64,000 nucleotides of DNA from Solimonas thermocellulolyticum (GCF_040327995.1 NZ_JBEPIJ010000010.1:69683-133682), one strand, 5' to 3'. Positions 8,209 through 17,105 are shown, counted from the stretch's first letter. Numbers and translations are program-made. Notes: a model not told the origin generated them from the letters alone.

Positions 8209-8832
8209 CTACTTCTCCATCTCGAAACGGATCAGGTTCCGTACGCCGCTGACCGCGACCGGCCTGCCGTCGATGACGCGCGGTTTGTAGCGGAACTTGA
8301 GCGCAGCCTCGACCGCCGCTTCCTCGAAGATGCCGGGTGGATCGGCCTCGACCGCGCGCGCGTCCACGACCGCGCCGGTCTCGGTGACGGTGAACTCGAC
8401 CAGCACCCAACCCTCGATCCTTCGCGCGAGCGCCCGCTGCGGATACACCGGCGCGACCTTGACGATCGGCAGGTAGTCGCCGTCCGCGGCGCCGGCACTG
8501 CCCATGCCGGCGGAGACCTCGACCTCGACATCGGCGCTGACCGCGCCGATCGCGAAATCCTGTTTGATCGCCTGTGCGCTGAGCTGCTGCTGCGGCACTT
8601 CGGGCTGCGGCGGCGGGCGGTCCGGCGGCGGCGGGCGGTCGGGCCTGCGCTCCTTGCGCTCCACATCCTCGTCCTTTTTGACGCGCACGAAGTCGATGAC
8701 CCGCCCCTGGACTTGCTCGGTGAACGCCGACTTGCCGGTGGCGATCAGCACCGTCATCACGAAGAAGATCGCGAACGTGACCAGCGCCGCAACCGGCGCC
8801 GCGACCGGATAACGCCTGATCAGCGCCGTCAT
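8209..8832 (-). CDS. tonB: TonB energy-transducing protein (TonB2 type)
   Basis: 207-residue inner-membrane-anchored protein that transmits proton-motive energy to outer-membrane receptors. It has one N-terminal membrane helix at about residues 11-32, a short Pro-rich segment (RPPPPDRPPPQPEVP, about 63-78) and a C-terminal TonB domain containing PIVKVAPVYPQRALARRIEG with the conserved YP, and FRYKPRVIDGRPV. The short Pro region is typical of TonB2 proteins and predicts shorter reach than E. coli TonB. It lies between exbD and the TPR gene in a six-gene operon. Confidence 0.9.
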   Translation of the reverse strand: MTALIRRYPVAAPVAALVTFAIFFVMTVLIATGKSAFTEQVQGRVIDFVRVKKDEDVERKERRPDRPPPPDRPPPQPEVPQQQLSAQAIKQDFAIGAVSADVEVEVSAGMGSAGAADGDYLPIVKVAPVYPQRALARRIEGWVLVEFTVTETGAVVDARAVEADPPGIFEEAAVEAALKFRYKPRVIDGRPVAVSGVRNLIRFEMEK

Positions 8833-8863
8833 GATCCACTCCGAAGCGGGCCGTCGATCCGGC

Positions 8864-9268
8864 TCACTGCGACTCCGCGGCGATCGAGATCTCGTAGACG
8901 CCGGCCGCGCGCGCAGCGTCCATCACCGCGACCAGCCGCTTGGTCTGCGCTTCCTGGTCGGCCTGGATCACCACCGTGCCCTGCGGGTTCTCGGCATGCA
9001 GGCGTTCGATGTTCGCGCGCAGCGCATCGACCTCGACACGGCGGCGGTTGATCCAGATCTCACCATTGCGGTCGATGGCGATCAGGATGTTGGCGCGCTC
9101 CTGCTTGGTCGCGGTGTCGGCCTCGGGCCGATTGACCTCGATGCCGGACTCCTTGACGAAGGTCGCCGTCACGATGAAGAAGATCAGCATGATGAAGACC
9201 ACGTCGAGCATCGGTGTGAGGTCGATGTTCGACTCCTCTTCCTCTGCCTTGGGGAAGATCTGGCGCAT
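8864..9268 (-). CDS. exbD: ExbD-type biopolymer transport protein
   Basis: 134-residue ExbD/TolR family protein. It has a short cytoplasmic tail, one membrane helix at about residues 21-37 (LDVVFIMLIFFIVTATF) and a periplasmic domain. Asp22 in the helix is at the position of the proton-conducting Asp of ExbD. With ExbB it forms the proton-driven stator that energises TonB. Start chosen at MRQIFPKAEEEES, which matches family length; 23 bp follow the exbB stop. Confidence 0.92.
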   Translation of the reverse strand: MRQIFPKAEEEESNIDLTPMLDVVFIMLIFFIVTATFVKESGIEVNRPEADTATKQERANILIAIDRNGEIWINRRRVEVDALRANIERLHAENPQGTVVIQADQEAQTKRLVAVMDAARAAGVYEISIAAESQ

Positions 9269-9291
9269 GGCGTGGTGACTGGGCGATTGCG

Positions 9292-9819
9292 TTAGTGGTC
9301 GAACGTGAGTTCGTCTTCGAGATGCGTCTTCTTCATCTTGGCCTCGCGGTCGAGGATCGCGGTGAAGAACACGCCGGTGAGCGCGCCGACCATGCCGGCC
9401 ATGGTCGGTATCGTCGCCTTGGAAATGCCCGAAGCCATATGGCGGGCGCTGCCGGTGCCGGCGATGGCCATGGCGTCGAACACCTCCATCATGCCGGTGA
9501 CGGTGCCGAGCAAGCCGAGCAACGGACACAGCGCGACCATGGCCTTGATCAGCGGCAGTTGCGACTGCAGCTTGATCTTGGCGTCGGCGACCATGGACTG
9601 GCGGATCTGGTGCGCCTCCCAGGAGCGGCGCTCGCGGCGCGCCTCCCAGCGCGCCATGATCTGGCGGGCGAGATGCGGAAAGCCGAGGCGGAAGTACATC
9701 AGCCGCTCGATGATCAGCGTCCACATGACGAAGACCAAGAGCCCGATCCACAGCAGGATGGGCCCGCCGCGCTCGAGGAAGATCAAAACCTGATCGTAGG
9801 CCTCAAGCAGCGCGTACAT
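9292..9819 (-). CDS. exbB: ExbB-type proton channel subunit (TonB2 type)
   Basis: 175-residue MotA/TolQ/ExbB family protein with three membrane segments: about residues 18-38, then the conserved pair beginning at LIKAMVALCPLLGLLGTVTGM and ending GISKATIPTMAGMVGALTGVFF. The short form without a long N-terminal domain corresponds to ExbB2. It overlaps the preceding ttpC-like gene by 17 bp, so translation of the two stator-family proteins is probably coupled. Confidence 0.92.
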   Translation of the reverse strand: MYALLEAYDQVLIFLERGGPILLWIGLLVFVMWTLIIERLMYFRLGFPHLARQIMARWEARRERRSWEAHQIRQSMVADAKIKLQSQLPLIKAMVALCPLLGLLGTVTGMMEVFDAMAIAGTGSARHMASGISKATIPTMAGMVGALTGVFFTAILDREAKMKKTHLEDELTFDH

Positions 9820-11185
9820 GGCCCTCGGTCTCCGCGTGCTCCGCCATGATGCCGACGGCGCGCTCCTCGATGACCTGCGCGATACGCTTGGCGCGGCCCT
9901 GCGCGATGGTGTGCAGCAGCACCGTCGGGATCGCGACGCACAGGCCCTGCACGGTCGTCACCAGCGCCTGCGAGATGCCACCGGCCATCAGCTTGGGGTC
10001 GCCGGTGCCGAACAGCGTGATCGCCTGGAAGGTATTGATCATGCCGGTGACGGTGCCGAGCAGACCGAGCAGCGGCGCGACCACCGAGATGATCTTCAGC
10101 AGCGGTAAAAAGCGCGTGAGAGTCGGCGTCTCCTGGGCAATGGCCTCGGTGAGGCGCAGCTCTAGCGTCTCCTGGTCGGTGCCGCGGTACTTTTGATAAG
10201 TCGCCATCACGCGACCGAGCGGATTGTCATCACTCGGCTCGGCGCTCTTCATCTGTCGGCGCACCTTGCCCTCGATCGACGACAGCGCGATCAGCCGCTC
10301 GATGAACAGCAGCAGGCCGACAACGCCAAGCGCGATGATGACGTAGCCGACGATGCCGCCCTGATGGACGCGCTCCATCAGGTTCGGCGTCTGTATCAAC
10401 AGCGCCAGAATCGAGCCGCGCGACGGATCGATCCAGAAGTCCTCGACCCGCCCGGCGGGCGCACGGGCATAGTCCGCGGCGACGCTGGTGTAGCGGCGCG
10501 CGGGCTGACGCGCAAGCTCGACCAGGTTGCCCCGCTCGCCGTCGTAGTAGAGGAAATCACCACCGGCGACGGCATTGAACTCGCCGACGCGCGTGACTTC
10601 GGCCTGACGCTTGTCGCCATTGGGATCGACGATCTCGGCATTGAACTTCACCGACTTGCCGGACTCGATCGCCTGACGCTGCATCTCGAACCACAGCCTC
10701 TCCAACTCCTCGATCGACGGCAGGCGCGAACCCGAGCCGGCCTTCTCGATCAACTCGCCGAGAAACGCCTCACGCGCCGGATACTGCGCACTGACCAGCG
10801 AGGACTGCACGACCCCGCGGAAGTCACCCGCGGTTTGCTGCAATACGCCGAACAACTCACGCAGCGCACCGAGCCGCTCGTTCAGACGCGCGCTCTGTTC
10901 GGCGAGCCTGGCCTCGTTGGTCTGGTACTGCTGCTCGGCGGCGGCACTGCGCGACTCCAGCTCGCGCAGCTCGGCGCGCGCCGCGTTCAGGCGCTCAGTC
11001 TGCTGCGCGAGGTCGGCTTCGAACGCCTGGATGCGGCGACGCTGCTCCGCGGCGTCCTTGGCGACACCCTGTTCGATCAGGCGCAGCAGCTCGTCGACCG
11101 TGCGCGCGCCGTCGGTCTGTGCGTGGGAAGAAGGAACGACCAGCGCGATCAGCGCGGCGGTGATGAGAAACTTCAGGCGCTTCAC
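9803..11185 (-). CDS. TtpC-like MotA/TolQ/ExbB protein with periplasmic coiled coil
   Basis: 460 residues, much longer than ExbB. A signal-like N-terminus (ends near SHAQ) leads into a long Gln/Glu/Arg-rich coiled coil (about residues 30-115), a globular periplasmic part to about 260, then three membrane helices with the TolQ/ExbB core GLLGTVTGMINTF and QALVTTVQGLCVAIPTVLLH. This is the architecture of Vibrio TtpC, an extra component of TonB2 systems required for TonB2-dependent uptake there. It starts with GTG, overlapping the DUF3450 stop codon by 4 bp (GTGA), a sign of translational coupling. Confidence 0.88.
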   Translation of the reverse strand: MKRLKFLITAALIALVVPSSHAQTDGARTVDELLRLIEQGVAKDAAEQRRRIQAFEADLAQQTERLNAARAELRELESRSAAAEQQYQTNEARLAEQSARLNERLGALRELFGVLQQTAGDFRGVVQSSLVSAQYPAREAFLGELIEKAGSGSRLPSIEELERLWFEMQRQAIESGKSVKFNAEIVDPNGDKRQAEVTRVGEFNAVAGGDFLYYDGERGNLVELARQPARRYTSVAADYARAPAGRVEDFWIDPSRGSILALLIQTPNLMERVHQGGIVGYVIIALGVVGLLLFIERLIALSSIEGKVRRQMKSAEPSDDNPLGRVMATYQKYRGTDQETLELRLTEAIAQETPTLTRFLPLLKIISVVAPLLGLLGTVTGMINTFQAITLFGTGDPKLMAGGISQALVTTVQGLCVAIPTVLLHTIAQGRAKRIAQVIEERAVGIMAEHAETEGHVRAA

Positions 11186-11943
11186 AGGCTGGCTCCGGCG
11201 GTCGGGATCGGCAGGCGGATGAGATCGGGCGCGGCTTGCTCTCGTGCGATACGGATGCCCTGCCCGATCTGGCCGCGATACGCCCCGGAGAGCGGTTCGA
11301 AAGACTGGCTGAACGAGTTCCAACGACCGACTTCTTTGCCGTCGAGACTTTGATAGAACATCGCGATGCGACCGATGCGCAGCACGTCCACCTCGCGGTC
11401 GGTGCCGGGCAGCGTCGTGCGATAGGCCTCGATCGTGCGTCCGTAGTCGATCTCGGTGGTGTAGGCCGCCATCACGTTGCGAAACTTTTCGGCGACGGTC
11501 ACGTCGGCGCGTTCGAGCAGGCTGCGCAGGCTGGCGACCCGCTCGCGGCGCTCCTGCAGCAAGAACGGCAGATCGAGGCTGACGAACTGCTCCAGGCCGT
11601 CGATCATGCGCAGCATCAACGGCACGATCTGACGCTCGATCACGGCGACGTCCTGGATCGACTGCTCGATCTCGGCGAGCTCCGTGGCCTGGTTCTGCAA
11701 TTGCTTCTGCAGCTGCTGCAGGTAGACGCGCAGACCCTCGGCCTGCTTGGTCACGCGTTTGAACTCGGCGAGCTTGTCGCGCGTCTGGTCATGGATCGCG
11801 TCGACCTGGTCCTGGGCCTGCGCAGCGCGCTCCACACGGCTGGACTGCTTGGCGATGGCTTCGTCGAGCTGCGCCGAAGCGCTGCCAATCGCCAGTACGA
11901 GGGCCGACAGTATCAGCACCCGCATCGAAGTTAGGCTGAACAT
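11182..11943 (-). CDS. DUF3450 periplasmic coiled-coil protein, first gene of the TonB2 module
   Basis: 253 residues with a signal peptide (LVLAIGSASAQ) and a Gln/Glu-rich coiled coil over about residues 30-130. Matches the DUF3450 family by layout and by its invariant position just upstream of ttpC in TonB2 operons; its biochemical role is unknown. Two in-frame ATGs are possible, 18 bp apart (11943 and 11925); neither has a strong ribosome site, and the longer one is shown. A leader of roughly 130 nt separates it from the Pho-box-like repeats at 12087-12115. Confidence 0.82.
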   Translation of the reverse strand: MFSLTSMRVLILSALVLAIGSASAQLDEAIAKQSSRVERAAQAQDQVDAIHDQTRDKLAEFKRVTKQAEGLRVYLQQLQKQLQNQATELAEIEQSIQDVAVIERQIVPLMLRMIDGLEQFVSLDLPFLLQERRERVASLRSLLERADVTVAEKFRNVMAAYTTEIDYGRTIEAYRTTLPGTDREVDVLRIGRIAMFYQSLDGKEVGRWNSFSQSFEPLSGAYRGQIGQGIRIAREQAAPDLIRLPIPTAGASL

Positions 11944-12086
11944 GGAAGGATCGTGGGATAGAGAATCGGATGAAGGAGCTGGGTCGATCCTGTGCGTCGC
12001 GCAACGACCGCGCGATTGCGCTCGCACGGTCCGCATCGCTATGCGCACCAGCAAATCGAGAGCGAGCGCGAGGCTAAGATCGAAGT

Positions 12087-12115
12087 GTGACAATCCGATG
12101 TCATTTTCGTGACCA
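12087..12115 (-). promoter_or_regulatory. Possible tripartite Pho box upstream of the TonB2 module
   Basis: On the minus strand three heptamers at exact 11-nt periodicity: TGGTCAC, ATGACAT and TTGTCAC, with 4-nt spacers GAAA and CGGA. The outer two each match the PhoB heptamer CTGTCAT at five of seven positions, and so does the middle one. CACACT lies 8 nt after the second heptamer, the same distance as the -10 at pstS and phoB. No experimental support; weaker than the pstS and phoB boxes. Confidence 0.45.
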
Positions 12116-12150
12116 ATCTGAATCGACCGGTGAGCATCGGTGTACGGATC

Positions 12151-12183
12151 AAAACGAGACGGCTGCCCGCAAGGGCAGCCGTC
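12151..12183 (-). terminator. Intrinsic terminator after the PT-rich lipoprotein gene
   Basis: Perfect 11-bp inverted repeat (GACGGCTGCCC / GGGCAGCCGTC) with a GCAA-type tetraloop. On the minus strand it is followed by TCGTTTT. It lies 46 bp after the stop of the lipoprotein gene and just ahead of the TonB2 promoter region, so the receptor pair and the TonB2 module are probably two transcription units. Confidence 0.85.
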
Positions 12184-12228
12184 CCAGTCTTGCGGCCGGT
12201 CACTGCCCGGCCACGACGGTGATGCCAA

Positions 12229-13704
12229 TCAGTTCGCGCTGGGGATCGCCACCGTGCCCGGCAGCGCCCAACCCTGCCACCAGGGGGTCTGACCCGGCTT
12301 GACCGCGCCGATGTAATCGGTCTGCTCGAATGCAAAGCCGGAGCCGTTGTCGACCGGCGCCATCGCCATGGGCATCACCTGGGCCTCGGGATTGGTGATC
12401 GCAAAGTTGGCGTCGAAGTCGATGTTGGTGAGGAAGGTGATGTCGCCCTCCTGCGGCGGATGACGATTGCTGCCCGTGGCGTAGACCGTCGCGCAGTCAC
12501 TGCCGAGCACATTGGTGAACGCGGCGAAGGTCTCGGCCGTGGTCGTACCCGGGCCACTGCCGTCGATGTCGGCATCCTGGATGCGCGCGCACTGCGCGGT
12601 GAAGCCGGTCACCGCCGAGTTGTACAGCCGCGTCTTCGACGCGCCGCGCAGACGCAGACCGGCTTCATTGGTCTGGTTGCCGGCGATGCCGATGATGGTC
12701 AGGTTAGCCAGCGCGCCGGAGGTCTGCGGGACGTACTTGTCATCGTCGCTACCCGCCTCGATGCCACGCGGGTCATTGCCCGCCGCCTGGATGCTCGGCT
12801 GCTGAATCACCAGGGCGTACTGCACATTACCGCGCCAGCCTTCGTCGTAATCGATGGCGTCGTCGTCGTTGCCAGTGAGCAGCAGATGGGTGACGTTGAC
12901 CGTACCCCCGAACCACTCGACACCGTCGTCCTGGTTGTTGTGGATCTGGATGTGGTGGATCTCGGTGCCGTGCCCCACGCCTTGCAGGGTCAGGCCGTTG
13001 ACCTCGCTGTCGGCACTCTCGATCAGGCCGCCCTCGGCGATGCGCACGTAGGTGAACACGCCGCTGTCGTCGGCATCGTCGTTGCCGCCCCAGCGACCGA
13101 CGCCACCTTCGCCGCGGACGTTGCAGTAGCTGCGCGTGCCGCCGGTGCAGTCACCCGTGCCGCCGAGTCCGAAACCGCGCGCCCAACCCTGGATGACCAC
13201 TCCGCCCCACTCGCCGACGCCATCGAAATTCTCGTCGCGGGCGCTGCTGAAGGTGATCGGATTGGTCGCCGTGCCACGCGCATCGATACGCCCTGCTCGA
13301 GTGACGATGAGCGCACCATCGTCCAAACCGCGGACGTGGGTTCCAGCGGGAATCGTCAAGGTGACGCGGTTGGCCTTGAGGGCGCTCGCCTGCGCATCGC
13401 TGGTGATCTCAGAATTGCCGTTGCCGACGAGCACGAAGCCGCTCAGAAACCAGTTCTTGTCGCCGGTCAGGGTGAAGTTCTTGTCGATGACGGTCTGCTG
13501 ACCCGATTCGCCGATGATCGCGTTGTCACCGTCACAGGTGACGAAGGTCTCGTCGCAGACGTTCGTGCCCGGCGTCGGAGTGGGTGTCGGCGAAGCCGTC
13601 GGTGTCGGCGTGGGGCTCGGACCACCGTTGCCGCCGCCACCGCAGGCGGCGATGCCGAGAGTGGCCGCGCCCAGCACGGCCGCCAGAGACGTTTTGCGCA
13701 TCAT
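12229..13704 (-). CDS. PT-repeat outer-membrane lipoprotein, parallel beta-helix-like, function unknown
   Basis: 491-residue predicted lipoprotein. Lipobox LGIAAC with Cys21, then Gly-rich GGGG and a tether of Pro-Thr/Ser-Pro repeats to about residue 46. The body is rich in Asn, Asp and Gly with repeated short strands (for example TEIHHIQIHNNQDDGVEWFGG, NVTHLLLTGNDDDAID), resembling right-handed parallel beta-helix folds, and several Asp-rich turns (DDDAIDYDEG, SDDDKY) that might bind metal ions. It has a small number of Cys, some in close pairs (CDETFVTC). It lies 33 bp after the TonB-dependent receptor on the same strand, followed by a strong terminator, so the two probably work together. 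A surface substrate-capturing or hydrolytic role is inference only. Confidence 0.72.
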   Translation of the reverse strand: MMRKTSLAAVLGAATLGIAACGGGGNGGPSPTPTPTASPTPTPTPGTNVCDETFVTCDGDNAIIGESGQQTVIDKNFTLTGDKNWFLSGFVLVGNGNSEITSDAQASALKANRVTLTIPAGTHVRGLDDGALIVTRAGRIDARGTATNPITFSSARDENFDGVGEWGGVVIQGWARGFGLGGTGDCTGGTRSYCNVRGEGGVGRWGGNDDADDSGVFTYVRIAEGGLIESADSEVNGLTLQGVGHGTEIHHIQIHNNQDDGVEWFGGTVNVTHLLLTGNDDDAIDYDEGWRGNVQYALVIQQPSIQAAGNDPRGIEAGSDDDKYVPQTSGALANLTIIGIAGNQTNEAGLRLRGASKTRLYNSAVTGFTAQCARIQDADIDGSGPGTTTAETFAAFTNVLGSDCATVYATGSNRHPPQEGDITFLTNIDFDANFAITNPEAQVMPMAMAPVDNGSGFAFEQTDYIGAVKPGQTPWWQGWALPGTVAIPSAN

Positions 13705-13737
13705 GTCATGCTCCTATTGGGTTTCACATCGAAAGGA

Positions 13738-16700
13738 TCAAAAACTGAGGGAGTACCCCAAAGACAGCGACGTACCGAGCTTGTAGGTCTCGCTCACCTG
13801 CCCGCCTTGGGCACGCTCGATGGGCGCATCCAGCAGGTTCTTGATCTTCAGACTGAGCTTGGAGCGCTCGCCGAAGCGCTTGTCTGCCGTGAGGTTGACC
13901 TCGGTGCGCGCACGCTCGACGATCGACTCGATGGTGCCGCGCGCGATGGTGTCGAGACGATCGTCGAAGTAGTTGACGGCCAGACTCGCCTGACTGGCCC
14001 AGGGAAAGTAATCCCAGGCCAACCGCAGATTGGCGAGCCATGGAGACTGTCCCTGCAGATCACGCTTGCAGTCGCGAGCGACCAGCCCCTCGACGATGCA
14101 GGGCTCCAAAGCGAGTTCAACCTCGGACTCGATCCACGCCAGGTTGCCGGACAACAAGAGCGAGTGCGCCGTCGTGTCGAGCAGGCGGACACTGCCGTCG
14201 ATCTCCGCACCGTAGACATCCGCTGCCTGCGCGTTCTTGTAGGTGCGAATCGGATTGGTCGCCGCGGTGACGGTGATTTCCATCGGCGCCTCGATCTGCT
14301 TGTAGAACACGGCAAAACTCACACTGGTCTGGTCGTCGCCGTACCACTCCGCCCGCAGGTCGAAGTTGTCGATGGTCGAGTCCTCACAGCTGGGGCAACC
14401 CTCGAAACGACGTCCCTCGTTGTCGAAAAAGACCGTGTCGACGAGCTCGGTGATGTCCGGCCTGGACACCGTGCGGCTGTAGCCCGCGCGTAGCTGCCAG
14501 TCGGCCTGCGGCCGCCAGCTCAGATTGATGGCTGGCAGCACATCGGTGCCCTGGCGATCGGCGGTCGCAGACGGATCGACGCCCGCGGCCGGGACGCCGA
14601 ATGGATAGTTCACGTCCAGCTCGTAGTCCTCGACACGCATGCCGAGCGACAGCGTCCAGTCGTTACCGATGTGCGTCTGCGTATCCAGATAAAGCGCATC
14701 GGTCGTGCGCTCCGCCTGGTATGTGTCGACCGATTGCGTATTGGTCCGCAGTCGGAACACGTCGTTGCGAAAGTTCTCGGGCGTGAGCAGGCTTTCCAGA
14801 TCTTGTGTCAGGTCGGCAGGTCCGGTGCGACGCACCGACAGCCGCACGATGCGGTTGTCGCGATCGCGCCGGTTGCTCGCCACCCCGGCCAACAATGTCG
14901 TATCGATGCGGCCCACGCGGAACAGCGGCCAGCGGTAATCGAGCCCCAGATCGAGGCCGTCTTCGCTGAGCTCGGCATAGCTGCGCTCGAAAAAGGTCGG
15001 CGAGAACGAGCCCGAGTCATAACGGTAGTCGCGGCGATCGGGGGCATCGCGGACGGTGCGGCTGAGCGCCACGCGCGCGCTCAGCTCGTGATCCGCGAAC
15101 AGGGGCAGCTTGCCCTCGAACTGCTGTCCGACGAACTCGCGCTCGACCCACTCCAGCGTGGTATCGACCAGATCACGCTCCTCGGTGGTGCCGATGTAAT
15201 GCTCGATCGAGGTTCGGTCCTCGGTGTCGCGTAGCCAGATGGTCTTGCTCACGAGGCTCCAACCCGCGGCTGCCTCCCAACCGGCGACCAGGTAGGCATT
15301 CAGACCGACATTGAAGCTGTCCCAGCGGTAGCTGCCGTCTCGGGCGTTCCTGACCGAATCGAAGCCGATTGCGGCGTCTTGCCGCGACACGTGCTTCTGG
15401 TCGTAGGCCAGTGCGCCATAGACCGCAAAGTCGCCGTCGGCACGGCCGTAACGTCGCCCGATGTGGCCGGAGACGCCGATGTCCGGCCCAGCCGACGCCG
15501 CATAAGGGTTGTAGATCACCGGCAGGGTCGCCGCCGCTTCGCGCACGGCGTCCTCGGGGACACAATTGGTGGTGATCGGTCCGCCGCAAGGCCGCAGCGT
15601 TCCCGATGCCGTGAGCAGGGCAGCCATCGACGCAGGCAGATCTCGGCTGCCGTCATCGAAGCCGGTCCAGTCCGACCCACCACCGCGATACGTCAGTAGC
15701 GACTCCCCGGTGGTGCCGGTCACGTGCCCCAGCGATACGGACAGGCCTGCTTCATCCGCGTCCGGCAGGCCGCGTGTCGTCATCTGGATGCTGCCGCCGG
15801 TGCTATCGCCGGGCAGCGACGGACTGAAGGTCTTCTGGATCTCGATGGCCCCGAGGATCTCGGCCGGAAACAAATCGAGCTGCACGTCGCGCCGGAACGG
15901 GTCCGTGCTGGGCATCAAGCCGCCGTTCAAGGTACTGCCGATGTATCGGGCGTTGAGCCCGCGCACGTTGGCGTACTTGCCGCCCGTGACCGCCACGCCG
16001 ACGATGCGCCGCAGCGAGGCGGCCACGTCGCTGTCGCCGATGCGCAGCAGCTCGTCGATGCTGATCGCATCGGTGACCGCAAGCGAGAAGCGCTCGGTTT
16101 CGACGGTGCTTTCCAGAGGCTTGTAAGAGCCCAGTGCGACGACTTCCTCGACGCCGGTCGGCGGCGCGGCGACCGCGGTCGTCGGCGCCATCGCACCCGC
16201 TTGCGGCGCCTCGGCGGCCGCCTGCTTGGGCTTGAGACTGATGTTCGCCGCGACACCGACATTCGCGATCACGCGGATCGCCGCGCCGGTCACCGCCTCG
16301 TACTCCGGATGCGTGACCGAAAGGCGGTATTCGCCGCGCGGCACGGTCAGTGAGTAGACACCCTGGCTGTCGGTCGTGGCCGTCGTGCCGCCCGGCTCGA
16401 GCTCGACGATGGCGTTGGCGATCGGCGCGCCAGCCTCGTCGCGGACGACGCCGCTCAGCTCGCCGGTCGCCGTGGACTCGGCACCGGGCAGATAGGTGTC
16501 GATCGCGACCTCGGGCTTGTGCGCGAAGTCGGTGAAGGTCATGCTGATCTCGGCGTTCTCGCCTTCCTCGACCGCAAAGGCGTACTCGGCCAGCGATGCG
16601 CCGTTCTTGACCAGACGGATGACGTGACGGCCAGCATACAGCTCCGTGCGGACATCGCCGCGGCTGCCGGTGACGCCGACGAAACGATCGTTGAGCTCGA

Positions 16701-16836
16701 CGTCGACACCCTTGAGCGGGCTCGACTGCAGGAACACGCTCAAATAGAGCTCCGCGGCCCACGCCGCGGGGCAGAGCAGCAGCGCCACCAGCGCAAGCGC
16801 AGCGCGAAGCCGGGGAAAGCCAGGATGCGGGGTCAT
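13738..16836 (-). CDS. TonB-dependent outer-membrane receptor with two N-terminal Ig-like domains
   Basis: 1032 residues. Signal peptide to about residue 27 (CPAAWA), a PEGA-like beta-sandwich (about 29-102), a carboxypeptidase-regulatory-like domain (about 124-202, GELSGVVRDEAGAPIANAIV), an Ala/Pro linker, a TonB-box-like EEVVALG (230-236), a plug (about 245-370, with ISIDELLRIGDSDVAASLRR and LNGGLMPSTDPFRRDVQLDL), then a barrel ending in Phe (LGYSLSF). The plug belongs to the TonB receptor class with ordered GDSDVA and VRGL motifs common in Caulobacter and Xanthomonas-type bacteria. The substrate is not evident from sequence. A Pho-box-like repeat 284-301 bp upstream and the neighbouring phoBR-pst genes suggest a phosphorus source. 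The ATG chosen gives a signal peptide; the open frame upstream does not. Confidence 0.88.
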   Translation of the reverse strand: MTPHPGFPRLRAALALVALLLCPAAWAAELYLSVFLQSSPLKGVDVELNDRFVGVTGSRGDVRTELYAGRHVIRLVKNGASLAEYAFAVEEGENAEISMTFTDFAHKPEVAIDTYLPGAESTATGELSGVVRDEAGAPIANAIVELEPGGTTATTDSQGVYSLTVPRGEYRLSVTHPEYEAVTGAAIRVIANVGVAANISLKPKQAAAEAPQAGAMAPTTAVAAPPTGVEEVVALGSYKPLESTVETERFSLAVTDAISIDELLRIGDSDVAASLRRIVGVAVTGGKYANVRGLNARYIGSTLNGGLMPSTDPFRRDVQLDLFPAEILGAIEIQKTFSPSLPGDSTGGSIQMTTRGLPDADEAGLSVSLGHVTGTTGESLLTYRGGGSDWTGFDDGSRDLPASMAALLTASGTLRPCGGPITTNCVPEDAVREAAATLPVIYNPYAASAGPDIGVSGHIGRRYGRADGDFAVYGALAYDQKHVSRQDAAIGFDSVRNARDGSYRWDSFNVGLNAYLVAGWEAAAGWSLVSKTIWLRDTEDRTSIEHYIGTTEERDLVDTTLEWVEREFVGQQFEGKLPLFADHELSARVALSRTVRDAPDRRDYRYDSGSFSPTFFERSYAELSEDGLDLGLDYRWPLFRVGRIDTTLLAGVASNRRDRDNRIVRLSVRRTGPADLTQDLESLLTPENFRNDVFRLRTNTQSVDTYQAERTTDALYLDTQTHIGNDWTLSLGMRVEDYELDVNYPFGVPAAGVDPSATADRQGTDVLPAINLSWRPQADWQLRAGYSRTVSRPDITELVDTVFFDNEGRRFEGCPSCEDSTIDNFDLRAEWYGDDQTSVSFAVFYKQIEAPMEITVTAATNPIRTYKNAQAADVYGAEIDGSVRLLDTTAHSLLLSGNLAWIESEVELALEPCIVEGLVARDCKRDLQGQSPWLANLRLAWDYFPWASQASLAVNYFDDRLDTIARGTIESIVERARTEVNLTADKRFGERSKLSLKIKNLLDAPIERAQGGQVSETYKLGTSLSLGYSLSF

Positions 16837-17105
16837 GAGGTTCGGTTCGGGTGTTGCGTTTAAGGCAACGGGTTCAATGCGGACATTCGGTCGATCCGAG
16901 AGCGCGAGCGCGATCGCGCGCGACGCGGTACAGACGCCGTGCGGCGGGAAGCGAGAACGTTCATTCGGGCCTCGGTCCGAAGCACCGACTGGCCTCCAGC
17001 GCTGCCGAAGCCACCTTGCCTGCCCGGCTCGTCGCGCGTGGTGCCGGCGCACCCGGCGGCCGCGGTCGAGGGATTCCAATCGCCCGTTCATTCACGCGGC
17101 GGCAC
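16837..17105 (-). other. Long untranslated leader of the TonB receptor gene
   Basis: About 270 nt without a credible gene between the Pho-box-like promoter and the receptor start. The receptor frame is open across most of it but the translated sequence is Arg-rich and lacks a signal peptide. A short hairpin (TTCGG / CCGAA) and two copies of GTTCATTC (about 135 bp apart) are visible. No recognised riboswitch was identified. Confidence 0.35.

Noticed and set aside
13560..13625. Short periodic repeats resembling a microsatellite or CRISPR seed
   Set aside because: They encode the Pro-Thr/Ser tether of the lipoprotein; irregular spacing and no spacers.
12460..14493. 677-codon plus-strand frame opposite the lipoprotein and receptor genes
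   Set aside because: Shadow of the two minus-strand genes; crosses the gene boundary, with no motif.
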